Of a stretch of DNA of 64,000 bases, positions 48,590-60,243 are shown piece by piece; positions within the stretch are counted from its first letter, which is position 1, and every line of letters starts with the position of its first letter. The position numbers and the translations under genes were made by a program. Origin of the DNA: Selaginella tamariscina (Eukaryota > Streptophyta > Lycopodiopsida > Selaginellales > Selaginellaceae); contig PUQB01000817.1 of the NCBI GenBank assembly GCA_003024785.1, forward strand, positions 27,876 to 91,875. Direction: 5' to 3'. The notes beneath the pieces were generated by a model. The model saw only the letters and a list, made by a program, of their open reading frames with translations, was not told the origin of the DNA and ran no database searches.

Positions 48590-49018
48590 ACAGGGGAAAC
48601 ACCCTAGATCCTCTATTGCACAACTATGGGATTCAGGAGTCCATGTTTTGCATCATGTTTGACAACACATCGAACAATGGGACTATGGCTCAAGTGCTAT
48701 CCATATAGGTTGCTAATTTGTTCTGGAACAACACATGCTTATATGCATGGCGCATGCCATCGACCTTGCCGCAAAAGGTATTTAGGTATTTAGGAACTGG
48801 AAGGACATGAAATTGAACTAGAGGAAACCTTGAGGTCTTTGGTGGCAAAGAAATCATGAAATTCATCGGATGTTAGTACAATCATCACGAGATTTCATGT
48901 GCTTGCAACCCGCAAAGAAAGACAAAAGTTTCAAGAATTTGGAGTTCAAGCAACTGAACGAGTTAGCAAAGAATTTGATTCTAGATGCTGCAACAAAGTG
49001 GAACTTCACATAGAACAT

Positions 49019-49762
49019 TGTTAAACAGGAAAACCGGAAATCCCACCTTTCCCTGTTTAACTGGGTTTCCTTTCTCCTAACCTTTAGGAAAGGTTACACA
49101 CTTTCTTTCCTTCAACTCTCCACACATATATATATCAAAACTCCTTCTCTCAAAGCCACAATGACTGGTCTCGAAGTCAAGGGCAAGAACGGATTTTGGC
49201 TATTGCCTTATTAGATCCATTCATTGAGAGTACACACATATACACATAAGATCTTATAATATGCACCTTTCATTATTAACATGAATACAAGAGACAAAGT
49301 GTAGAGAACCTCTATCTCCTACTAGAACTTCAAATGGAGACCCTTCCTTCCTGTTAGAACTTCTTATGGAGACCCTTCTGGAGACCCCTTTCTCCCATGC
49401 CCTAACTACTCTTAACTACCCTTCCTCTCGCCACATCATCCTTTACCTTTTCCTTTTCCTTCACCTTTTCCTTTTCCTCTCGATAAGGATTTTCCTTCTT
49501 CACAGCCTTTCTTTCCTTTTCCTTTTCCTCTCGGTAAGGATTTTCCTCCTTCACAGCCTTTCTTTCCTTTTCCTTACGCACCTTTTCCTCTCGGTAAGGA
49601 TTTCCTCCTTCACAGCCTTTCCTTCCTTTTCTTGCGCACCTTTTCCTCTCGGTAAGGATTTTCCTCCTTCACAGCCTTTCCTTCCATGCTTACTACAGAC
49701 CTTCCTACCCTTATTCTCTATACAGTAGGATGTCCTATGCTCCTAATATTTTACCTTTAACA
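49019..49762 (-). repeat. 3' LTR of element C
   Basis: From TGTTAAACAGG to CTTTAACA, 744 bases. It carries four tandem units of about 55-65 bases, each containing CCTCTCGGTAAGGATTTTCC and TTCACAGCCTTTC (about 49440-49685). Confidence 0.92.
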
Positions 49763-52700
49763 TTGCCCCCTCCTTATTCGTTGTTGTGTCCTCACGGCAA
49801 CTATCCTACTCCTTCCTTTGGATGTTTATCTTCATGGTACTGTGGATTCTCTCCTTTATACTTCCAAAAGTTGTTTTTCACTTTCCTAAGTTCTTGGTTG
49901 GAAGTTGATACCTTAAGTTGTAGCACTTGATTTCCTGCATCTTGTTCCTTAGGATCAGCATTTGCTTTCTCTTCCTGTTCCTGAATAGTTTTTCCTTCAT
50001 GTTCCTTTAGCTTCTTTTCTGTGTTTATATTCACTTGCTTTAAAGGATCTGTGGTATACACATATGTATACTCTGAAGGTTGTTCCTGCAAATCAATCTT
50101 ATACAGGATTGCCTTATAAAACTTTTCCTGTAATTCAGGTATGTTGTTTTCCTTCTACTGAACAGTTTCCTCTTCTTTCAGCACTACGTGAAGGTCAATA
50201 TTTGTTAAGACCTTCAAGTTAAGATATGCTTTCAGGATTTCTACTATCTAGCCCATTAAACCAATCACATCCTTCTAAAACAAGAGGTCGAATTTCCTTT
50301 TTAACATACCTTTTAGTATGATTACGGATCACTGTTTTTCCTTCTCCTTCTTCTACCAACATCTTTCCTGTTCTCCAGTTCTGAATAACCTTATCAGACT
50401 TAATCCATAGTCTGGCTAAGAACATAGTATAAACAGTGTCCTTTTCTCTTTTTGTAGGACAAGTAAGGATATCCTATATTTGAATCCTTTTACTGTGATA
50501 GTGACTCCTCTCATTATGCTTAATGACCTTACACTTTGTTGATCAGCCATTTTAAGGTTAAATGGAGTAGGTTGGATTGGTCCTAAACCCATCCTTTTAT
50601 ATTCACCTTCTTCAATAAAATTCAACACCTGAACCTCCATCTATTAACACTCGTTTTAGCTTATTTCTGCCCACATATCCTATGATGCAAGGAACTTATC
50701 CATCATAATCACCTTCATACAGTACTTCCTTATCCATTTTACAAACTGTGTATCCTTCACGTGAAGGTGATGTTTGTTGGACTGAACTTAATGCATTTAA
50801 TATATGGTTTCTTATGTAAGGAGCTACCTGTATCAATTATCCAAGCGTAACCTTTACCTCCTGATTTATAGCTTGGTGATACATGGAATCATTGTTTTAT
50901 CATATAATGGTAATAATGAAAAACTTTGTTCACCTTTATCTATATCACCTTTGTTTATACCTTTTGACGTTATCAGTCTGACCTTTCCGGTCAGGATCCT
51001 TCTCCTGTTCATGTTACCTTTTCTTGTAACAAGCTCTCCTTCTTGTTAGGAATATTTTCTACCTCCCCTTCTCCATAATAAGAGGATTCCTTCTTGTTCC
51101 TTTGAAGAGCTATAACTTCCCTTGCAACGGGTGATACTCATCCTTTTCCTCCTCTATTTGAATAAGCCGTTTGTAGGCTGTACATTAGTCGTTCTGGTGG
51201 AAGTAGGAGGTTGTACATTCCGCCTAGGAATTCCCTAGAGATGTTCCTGTTTCCCCACATGTATAACAAACCTGGGAAGGAAAATTCCTACCTTGTGGTC
51301 CTTGTCTATCATTGGCCTGATTATATTGATCATTTCTGCCTCTTTGACATTGATAAGGTCTTGCTTCTCCTTATATTGTTTATCATTTCTTTCTGTATAG
51401 GATCTATCCTTCTGTCGTCCATTATATGGATCATTTTTTTCTCCATAATACCTATCTTCTCTGTTTTCGTAAGGAACATCATTCCTTCTTTCATAATATC
51501 CACTGTTCCTATTCTGATAAGGAACTTCATTCCTTCTGCTATATGTATTGTTCCTGTTCTCATAAGGAATATTATCATTCCTATCATTCCCACGATTCTT
51601 GTTAGGTGGGAACCTTCTAGGAGGTGGACGTTCATCATTCTCCTTTCTCTCTCTATACCAACCACATTCTGGTTCAGGAAATGTCTGCAGTTTTTGGGCT
51701 ACATGTCCTTCCTTTCCGCAGATTTGGCATGTAGGTAGTTGCAGCCTACATTCTTCCACCGTATGGCCCGGATTGTTACATTTAGTGCACCATACCTTTG
51801 CCTTTATCTCTTCCTTAACTGTCATTCCCTTTAAGGTTTTCATCATTTGAGCCAATGCTTTCTCATCTATTGGATATTTTCGAACCTTTACTACATCAGC
51901 TTCCTCTTCCTCTTCATAAGAGGATTCTTCCTTTCTTCCTTATACTTTTCAACTTTCCTTCTGCAATCTTTTTTATTGCCTTCTCTTCTTCTTATATATT
52001 TTTAATTTTCAATGAGATCCTCTCTATCCTTTTCATTGATAGTAAGTGCTAGATCTCTATATGGTTTTAGCAACCCTTGCTTATACCATTGCAATAAGGC
52101 ATCCATCTTTACATATGCCTTACACTTTTTCTCATGTTTCTTAAACGATGTGTTTATTCATCTATCTTTTCTGTTTTGCCTTGAAGGATAGTCCTTAACT
52201 TCTCTAAATGTTTCCTCGGCAATTCCTCCTTTCTGAAATTTCCTTAAAAGCATCAGTAACCTTCTGATAATCCTCTCTGACTTCCTTTTCTAAATCATAA
52301 TACCAGTCAGAGGCATTTCCTTTCAATGTATGTGGAAATATAAGCAGCCTTTCTGCATCCGTCACCTTATACAGTTTTACTACCTCTTCAAACTATTGTA
52401 AGTGCCTTTTCGGATTTCCTTCTTTCCTGCAGAGAATGTGGGATACATCACCGTACCCCCAAACATTTCCGAGAAAAGTGCCATATTTGTAATAACCCTT
52501 TGTTCTGGTGTATTTCCTCTTACACCTTCCTCCCTTCCTCTTTGAGAGTTCTCAGGAGATCCTTCTCCTTGCAATCTCAGTCTAATGAATAGGCACTCCT
52601 TCCGTTCCTCTCACAGTCTCCTCTAAACCAGCTGTTTGATACTGCTCCAATTCTCTGGATCAGCTTCAGATTTCTGTATTGTTTCTGCATATCCTCTACT

Positions 52701-52965
52701 ATCTTACCAAGGATATTTTAACGTCTATTTTCGTCAGTTTCAGGTTGCTGTTGGGCAGCCACTCTATTGGCCTGCCTTTGGTTCCTTTGATCAGCTAAGG
52801 CTGAATCAGGACGATGGTTCCTCCACGGTTCCATTCATTCCTTCTCCTTTACACATCCGGCTCTACACCTTCTAAGCCTTTTTCAGAATGAGAATTCTAT
52901 CTTTTTAGCCTCTTTTCTCAATGATGCTAACACTGCAATGGCGAAATCCCTCCGTGGTCGCCAAA

Positions 52966-53702
52966 TGTTAAACAGGAAAAACCGGAAATCCTACCTTTCC
53001 CTGTTTAACTGGGTTTCCTTTCTCCTAACCTTTAGGAAAGGTTACACACTTTCTTTCCTTTAACTCTCCACACATATATATCAAAACTCCTTCTCTCAAA
53101 GCCACAATGACTGGTCTCCAAAGTCAAGGGCAAGAACGGATTTGGCTATTGCCTTGTTAGATCCATTCATTGAGAGTACACACATATACACATAAGATCT
53201 TATAATATGCACCTTTCATTACTAACATGAATACAAGAGACAAAGTGTAGAGAACCTCTATCTCCTACTAAAACTTTAAATGGAGACCCTTCCTTCCTGT
53301 TTAGAACTTCTTATGGAGACCCTTCTGGAGACCCCTTCTCCCATGCCCTAACTACTCTTAACTACCCTTCTCTCGCCACATCATCCTTTACCTTTTCCTT
53401 TTCCTTCACCTTTTCCTTTTCCTCTCGATAAGGATTTTCCTTCTTCAGCCTTTCTTTCCTTTTCCTTTTCCTCTCGGTAAGGATTTTCCTCCTTCACAGC
53501 CTTTCTTTCCTTTTCCTTACGCACCTTTTCCTCTCGGTAAGGATTTCCTCCTTCACAGCCTTTCCTTCCTTTTCCTTGCGCACCTTTTCCTCTCGGTAAG
53601 AATTTTCCTCCTTCACAGCCTTTCCTTCCATGCTTACTACAGACCTTCCTACCCTTTTCTCTATACAGTAGGATGTCCTATGCTCCTATTTTACCTTTAA
53701 CA
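52966..53702 (-). repeat. 5' LTR of element C
   Basis: 737 bases, nearly identical to 49019-49762, including the four tandem CT-rich units (about 53385-53630). Confidence 0.92.
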
Positions 53703-54560
53703 AACATGTTTTGCCAAGTAGTGCTCTTATAGGAATCCATCGCCTACTACATCACAAAAGATGCTCGCTTCAAGCTCAATACGGCAGAATGGGGAATGCT
53801 TCAACAAATGCTGACTTTCCTTGGCCCGTTTGAAAGCCACAACAATGAAGCTATGTGGGTCAAAGTACCTGATAATGATGATGGCCACTCTAGCTTACCA
53901 ATGTTTTGTAAGTGAGTTGGAAAAGGCTAGTAAATCTTTTTAGTTTTTGATTCCATGGGCATATGCAAGCAAGAATTCTTACCTTGAAGTTCCTGTCTTT
54001 TATTTAGTTACTAATGGATTATTATAACTAGGAGCTCATGCTGATAACAATAAAAATAGCCAACAAACTGATCAAGTTAGGAACAAGGCCCTAAAAAAAG
54101 ACGTCTATATTTGCACGACGATTCTTGACCCATGGCTAGAGTTAAAGGCTTTCCAACAAGAAGACAAGGACTCGAAGGAAATTGAGAAACTAAATTAGAG
54201 ATTTGTCAAAGTGGTTAGACAATAAGACCAACATGAGCATGCCAATTCCTACACATGTTTACATCTACACCTCCTAATGTTATCGAAAGAAATCGCTAAA
54301 AGGTTGATAGTGTGGAGAAGGAAATAAAAAGGTACTTCTTATAAGACTTGGAAGACGCTAAAGTTAATCCTTTTGAATGGTCTGGCTAAAATGGTGACAA
54401 ACTTTACTATTTTGGCCATGAGTGCCCTGTTTGAGCATGCATTCTCTATGGGACATAGGATCATCAATGACACTTAGGCTCTATTAAAGTCTAGGCAGAT
54501 CCAAGTTCTTATATGTTTGCACAATTGGGCCAAGTAGGGCTACATGATATAGGTTTAAAA

Positions 54561-55531
54561 GTTGTAGTCTAGTAATATAAGAGCAATATACATAATTACG
54601 AATATTTTATTCAATAAAGTTTATTGACACTAACTTATTGTTGGCCCTACCTAAAGCCCGACCTTAGTCAAGGCCAACCTCAAAGTCTCAGGGCCATGTT
54701 GGGCCCTAGTATTAACATCAACTCCTAGTCCAAATCCACGTTTTCTAAATTTCTACCAGTTAATTTTTTAAAGAGAGGTGGTGAGTTTGTCTAAAACAAC
54801 TTGACAATACACTTGTTATTCTTCATAGTCTTACTCCATATTAGCATGACAATTCATATTGTCAACATGAGAACCATCTAAACTATAACCTAAAACATTC
54901 TAATGTAGTGTCTTAAGGTTTGGGATGCCTTCTTACTTCCCCACTACACTTAAAGCACCAACACCAAGGTAGCATTCTAATCACGCCTAAAAATAAAAAA
55001 AAACAAGAAAAAAGTCAATCGAGTATGAAAACATGTACATTTTGGTAAATGCTAGCCTAAAAGAACCTTGTTACTAGTTCACACTACACAATACACATAA
55101 TAAGGTGGCTTTGAATACATAAAGGTTTTCCCTACGATACCTAAGAACATAAATTGAAGCTCATTTGCTACAAAAACTGATAAATTCGAAACAAAACCCC
55201 ATATGAAAAATCAATATAGAAGGTGCTAGAGGAGTCATTTGTAAGCTAAGGCATACACATTGAGAACCATCACAAAACCTAGCCTTAAGCTTCTGCATAA
55301 CCACAAACTTAAAATAAATAAATAAATAAATAAATAATTAACAAAATCAACTCCACTAGATCATGGGTTCAAAACCCCATTGCAATTGTCCACCCTATTT
55401 GAAACCCCGACCTACCCAAATGTTGTGAAAAAATGGGGATTTTAGCTCACTAACAAAATCTTCACTAGCATGGGGCCAAAAAGCCCCACTCCACCATAAG
55501 ACATGGCATAGTGTATAGAAGTCCTTACTTG
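54561..55531. other. Intergenic DNA without recognised genes
   Basis: AT-rich, with a TAAA microsatellite at 55310-55336. No coding signal. Confidence 0.55.
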
Positions 55532-55742
55532 ACACACATGCTACAATGGCTGGGACAAAGGGTCGCAACCTCGTGAGGGCGGGCCAACCCCAAAAACCCG
55601 GCCTTAGTTCGGATTGCAAGCTACAACTCGCTTGCATGAAGCCGGAATCACTAGTAATCGCCGATCAGCCATACAGCGAATCCGTTCCTGGGCCTTGTAC
55701 ACATCGCCCGTCACATTACGGGAGCTGGCCATGCCCGAAGTC
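55532..55742 (+). pseudogene. Plastid 16S rRNA fragment (nuclear plastid insert)
   Basis: About 210 bases match the 3' part of chloroplast 16S rRNA: ATGCTACAATGGCTGGGACA, ACAAAGGGTCGCAACC, CCGGAATCACTAGTAATCGC, CGTTCCTGGGCCTTGTACAC and GGAGCTGGCCATGCCCGAAG. The diagnostic phrase GGAGCTGGCCATGCCCGAAG is plastid-type. Several C-to-T or G-to-A changes at former CpG sites and a short deletion (near 55680) show nuclear decay. It stops abruptly on both sides and is not a working rRNA gene. Confidence 0.93.
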
Positions 55743-56379
55743 ATAACGAAAACCCTTATAGGAACTTTGACTCTTAAAAGTGCACACATACTTAGTATGC
55801 TATCTTGTATAGCTAATGCTAATTTATTGAACATAATGAGCATGCATATAGAAATAGAGCTTGAATTGAAAGGCTGAGCACTCATCCCTAACATGCCTTG
55901 CACTTTACATGGAGTCCCCTTTGTTTTGTTGGAAATCCAAGTGATCTAACATGGAATTTCAATGAGTCAGTCTAAAGAGTCCATGTTATACAATCGTTTG
56001 TATAATTCTATACATTAAATGATGAATGTTATGAAATGAGAATAAAATCTAAATGTATGTATAAAATGTCATTTTTAAAACTCTTGGTGCCGAGGACATG
56101 TTCATGCGTATGTGTATATATATGTTACATATTTATATTACAATGGCAAGGATATTTTGTAAGGTGAATCAAACTTAATAGAAGTTATTTGTGGTTTAAA
56201 AAATAAAAGAGAATGTTTATGAAATAAAATAAGTTTTGCTTTATGTTGTTGCTATTTTCATTTCTTATTCAAACAAAATTTACATTTTAGACCAAACACA
56301 ATGAATGTACCTATTTGAAGCTCATTTTCAACTTCATAAAATTATTAACCGTCCTCAACACGAGGACATTGGATGTAAT

Positions 56380-58330
56380 ATTGTGTACCTTCATTTTATA
56401 TTTCATAAACTAATGCCTCATCCTCGGTGCTAAGGATGGAGCATGGCTGCAAAAAGTAACAAGTTTGCGCCTCTTTACGGCCATGCACCATCCTCGGTGC
56501 TAAGGATGAAAATCTTTTAAAGTCATGCATCATCTTTGGTGATAAGAAGGGGCAAAATTCATAGAATTTTGAGGTCATTTACCTCCTTGGTGTCAAGATG
56601 AAACATGCACATGATGGGGTAAAACTTATAACCTTATGTAGTTATACAGAATCTTCAATGCAAAGATGGTACATAAACCCAAAAAGTTCTGAGTTTGTGA
56701 AGTTTGCAATTCAATTGATTTTCAACTTACAATATTAACCTCACCCTAAAGCCTTTTGTGACCATGCATCATCTTCTATGCTAAGGACAATGTATAACTT
56801 CAAAAAGACAATAATAACCTTGCCCTAAAAGAAATCAAACTCAAATTCTTTTTTTAAGGTACAATATTTACCTTTTCCTTGCAAGGTTCAAACTCATAAT
56901 CTTTCATCTCTCCTAGCAAGGTTTGAACTCATAACCTTTTACCTATCCCTAGCAAAGTTTAAATTTATAACCTTTTATAGCTGAAAGTTCGATTCTTTTT
57001 TCAAGGTAGAGTATTAATTTCGCTTTGAATTCATACACCCAAAACAATGCATTAGTCCCAAAAAGTTGTGAATTTAAATTCCTTATCAATGTATTATATT
57101 AATCTTGCTTAGTAAGGTTTGAACTTTTTGCCTCCTAAGACCATGCATCATCCTCGGTGCTAATAATGGTACATGGCCCATAAGGTTACAAGTTTGAACC
57201 TCATTAAATGAGGTCAGTATAAGCCCTAGCAATTGAACTCACAACCTTCTAGGAAGTCAAGGATGGACAATGCAAGGTTTAGAAGGTTGTTAATAGGCGA
57301 GGTTAATATGTATGTTGTACATTAGAAAAAAGAGTTCAACTCACAACCATCTATGTCCCTAGCATCGAGGATATAGTCCCATTTTTTAATAATATTAACA
57401 ATTTGAAATATTTAATTAGCATTTTTTAATATTAAAGAAATATTCTTTAGAATAATATATGTTTAAAGAAAGATTTAAATATATATTTATTAAATAATTA
57501 ATTAAGAATTAAAACTTAAGTATTAATTAATATTTATTTTCTATTCCCATTTTCCTATATCATGCCCATTTTAGTTACAATGTGCATATGTTCTAATAGA
57601 TGCGAATCCAATTGGTTTTTCAGAGTAAAATATTTGCATTGCATTGCATTAATAAGGTGCAACCTTTTGAGTCATGTGAATGGCCTAGAAGGTTGTGATT
57701 TCAATTTCTTTTTTAATATATAATATTAATCTAACCTTAGTAAGGGTTCAAACAAGTAACCTTTTGAAAACTATGCATAAGGTTGCAAGTTTAATTCCTA
57801 TTTTAATATATAATATTTAGAACATATAAATACAAAAAAGTTGTGAGTTCAATTTCTTACAATATTAACCTTTTATAACAAGGTTTAACCTTGCAACCTT
57901 CTAGCGTTATGCACCATCTTGGACGCACATGACTTGGGCTATTCACCATCATTGGCACCAATGAAGGTATATGGCTTAAAAAACTTGCAAGTTTAAACCT
58001 AACTAAAGTGACTGAGCAACTTTAAAAAAAGAATTGAATTCACAACCATCCTCATGCCAAGGAAGGTGCATGGTTCGAAAGGTTAAAAGTTCAAGTCTTT
58101 TTTTTTCAATTTTTAAGGTATAATATTAACATTTAAAATAATAAAGTTTAAGATATTGATGGGTGTCGAGGACAGTGTATGGCCTAGAAAGTTAAGAGTT
58201 GAATTGGTTTTTTAATGTAACTTTTGCTTTAATAAGGTTATATATACACCATCCTTGGCACGATAATTGATAGTTTAATTTTTTTTTAAGATACAATATT
58301 AACAATCCTTAGTAGTGTCAAGGACTCGTA
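56380..58330. repeat. Degenerate array of dyad-symmetric repeats
   Basis: About a dozen diverged units recur over 2 kb. One recurring block reads roughly CCATGCACCATCCT, CGGTGCTA, AGGATGGTGCATGG, which is a 14-bp stem with an 8-base loop (consensus by eye). Clear instances or halves lie near 56410, 56482, 56522, 56578, 56763, 57152, 57905, 57945, 58045 and 58160. Between them, AAGGTTGTGAGTTCAA-like text faces CAAGGTTTGAACTCATAACC-like text across an AT-rich spacer containing TATAATATTAACCTT, a second inverted repeat. No coding capacity. Confidence 0.7.
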
Positions 58331-60243
58331 ACCCTAATGAAGTTCACTAAATGAATTAGTCACATGAAATTACACACATATATATGCACATGTATATATG
58401 CATAAATGCACTCACACACACACATATATGTAAGATTGTATAAATCTACAACTTCAAAAGCTTTTATATATGTTCAAGTGTATACACCTGAGCATGTGTG
58501 TATTATATATATATATATATATAGGCATACATATCAAAACACAGCATTAGTTAAATTGATTATTTATTGATTAAAGGATTTTTAAAGTGTATTTGACTGT
58601 TGAATTATTATTCACAAATCATTAATCATTGTGATGTGAGTTTAATTCTACATATATCTTTATTAAAAATTAATCATCTTTGTCACTTGCAGAATGGGCC
58701 CTTAATAAGACATGTATAAGAAATTTAAGGGAAATTAATATTTTCCTTAATTTTAGAGAGTTTCATAAGAAAACATATTAATTCAAAAATGCATTAACTT
58801 AAAGAAATTTATATTTTAATTCAAAAAATTCACGTTTAATTTTTATTTTCCTTCCTATGTCGTATAATAAAAGTATTATAATTAAAAAAGAGCCCATTGT
58901 GCAAACTAGCCTAAAAATACTATAGGAAAGTGTATGTGGTACGGAATTGTACAAAACTGTACGACAGTGCGTGCGCCAATTAGACCTTCCTATATTCAAT
59001 AGTGGGTTCTAAATTGATGATATATATGCATGTAGCATGTAGTAACTAACATGGTTTAAGGATAATTAATACAGTGAGTGAATCCAAAAAAACTATTACA
59101 AAATAGTCTGAGGGATTTCTTGTGGTTAATTTATTTGAAATTAAAATTTTTAATTATTAAAATTCACATTTATTTTTAAATGTGGAAATTCTATGAAGTA
59201 TTTTGGATGATTAAACAAAATTAAAGTTCTGGAATATAACTTGGTAGTGTTACACAATATGAATTAGATATAAGTGTCTTAAATAAGTAATTAATCATTT
59301 ATTAATTTTGTTAAAATTACTTTAAGTATCTAAACGTGTTTTGGGTTGATAAGTAACCAACGACAGCAAAGAATTTTGGAATAACACTTTAAGCTGTTCA
59401 TTTAAATGTGGTTACTAAGCTTAATAATATAGTAAAGCTCACTGCATATAATATTTTGATTATTAAAAATCTTTAATGTGTTCATTCCAATCTAAACATA
59501 TTTAAATATTTTATATAAAACCTTATTGAGAGTTATAATTGTTCTTCTTAAATATTATTTTAAAATATGGAAAATTCGATGTTAAACTGTCATTACAAAA
59601 TTGACATTGTATTTAACAAAAAACGAAAGTAATATTTGTGTAATATAGGAGTTAAATTAATAATATAGTCACAATAAAACATGAACGATGTAATAATTCA
59701 GTAAACAATGGAGTACATATATAATATATTCAAAGCAAATATCTATATGTGTTATCACGCACGTCTATTCAATCAACAGTGACATGTGGGCATATCCTAG
59801 CTGTTGCTTACAGCAGATTCACGCAACAAAGCATCCAAAGCTACCGCGTGCCACTGACATGGACCCTCCAAATGCTTCTCTTGTTGGGACTCCAAAAGAA
59901 TTCCTTAACAAATTCATATAATAATTCCATTATATATTTTTTATACATATATGTATACGTATATGTATGCGTGCCCGTTTCTTCTTGTTCCTGCTTACCT
60001 CGTCTGAACCAAAGGATCATTCCCATATCTATAGAAAACTTGTGTATGTGTATGCGTGTGCGTGTGTATAGATACACATATGTGTGTTAGAAGATGTCCA
60101 CATCTCATCGTTCGGGGAGTTTCAAATAGAACAGCAACAATTTGATGTATAATTAACATTATGGCATGAATATATGCATCCTTGATCACATATGAAACAT
60201 ATATAAACCTCTTAAGCTTCTCTATCTATCTATATCTAAAGTA
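58331..60243. other. Intergenic DNA, mostly featureless
   Basis: AT-rich with small TA and CA microsatellites (58377-58430, 58504-58522). Around 59750-59910 and 60090-60150 the base composition is more gene-like, and short stretches could be exons on the - strand, but I cannot assign them. Confidence 0.45.

Larger units (their letters stand above)
49019..53702 (-). mobile_element. LTR element C with gag and protease only (TR-GAG-like)
   Basis: LTRs of about 740 bases bound 3.2 kb of internal sequence that reads on the - strand. The target duplication AACAT is exact (49014-49018, 53703-53707). Next to the 5' LTR (right side) is TTTGGCGACCACGGAGGG, resembling a tRNA-Arg-type primer site; next to the 3' LTR is a purine tract (AAGGAGGGGGCAATG). 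The internal part holds gag with two zinc knuckles (CTKCNNPGHTVEEC and CQICGKEGHV, about 51690-51790), an arginine/asparagine-rich repeat tail, and then a retroviral-type protease region (LGPIQPTPFNLKMADQQSV, about 50540). No reverse transcriptase or integrase is seen. The coding part is broken several times, while the LTRs are almost identical, so insertion is recent. Confidence 0.85.
48590..54560 (+). mobile_element. Decayed hAT DNA transposon, split by element C
   Basis: Transposase remains lie on both sides of element C (48590-49018 and 53708-54560). Left part: IMFDNTSNNGTMAQVLSI, then AHAIDLAAKGI, typical of the hAT catalytic domain (F-D-N-A-S-N-N and A-H-x-L-N-L-x-A-K-D). Right part: LNTAEWGMLQQMLTFLGPFE, ILDPWLELKAF, and the hAT dimerisation region TILAMSALFEHAFSM followed by LICLHNWAK. 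Stops and frame changes interrupt every part, so it cannot make a transposase. The terminal inverted repeats were not found; GGGCC-rich text at 54640-54710 may be near the right end. Confidence 0.78.

Noticed and set aside
49366-49728. 120-codon frame rich in F, L and S
   Set aside because: Produced by CT-rich tandem units in the LTR of element C.
51211-51738. 175-codon + frame in element C
   Set aside because: It is the complement of the gag zinc-knuckle region, which reads on the - strand and has real motifs.
55532-55742. Functional rRNA gene
   Set aside because: Only the 3' part of 16S is present, with a deletion and decay, and no neighbouring rRNA operon.
56380-58330. CRISPR array
   Set aside because: Units are diverged, unevenly spaced and themselves palindromic; the DNA is eukaryotic.
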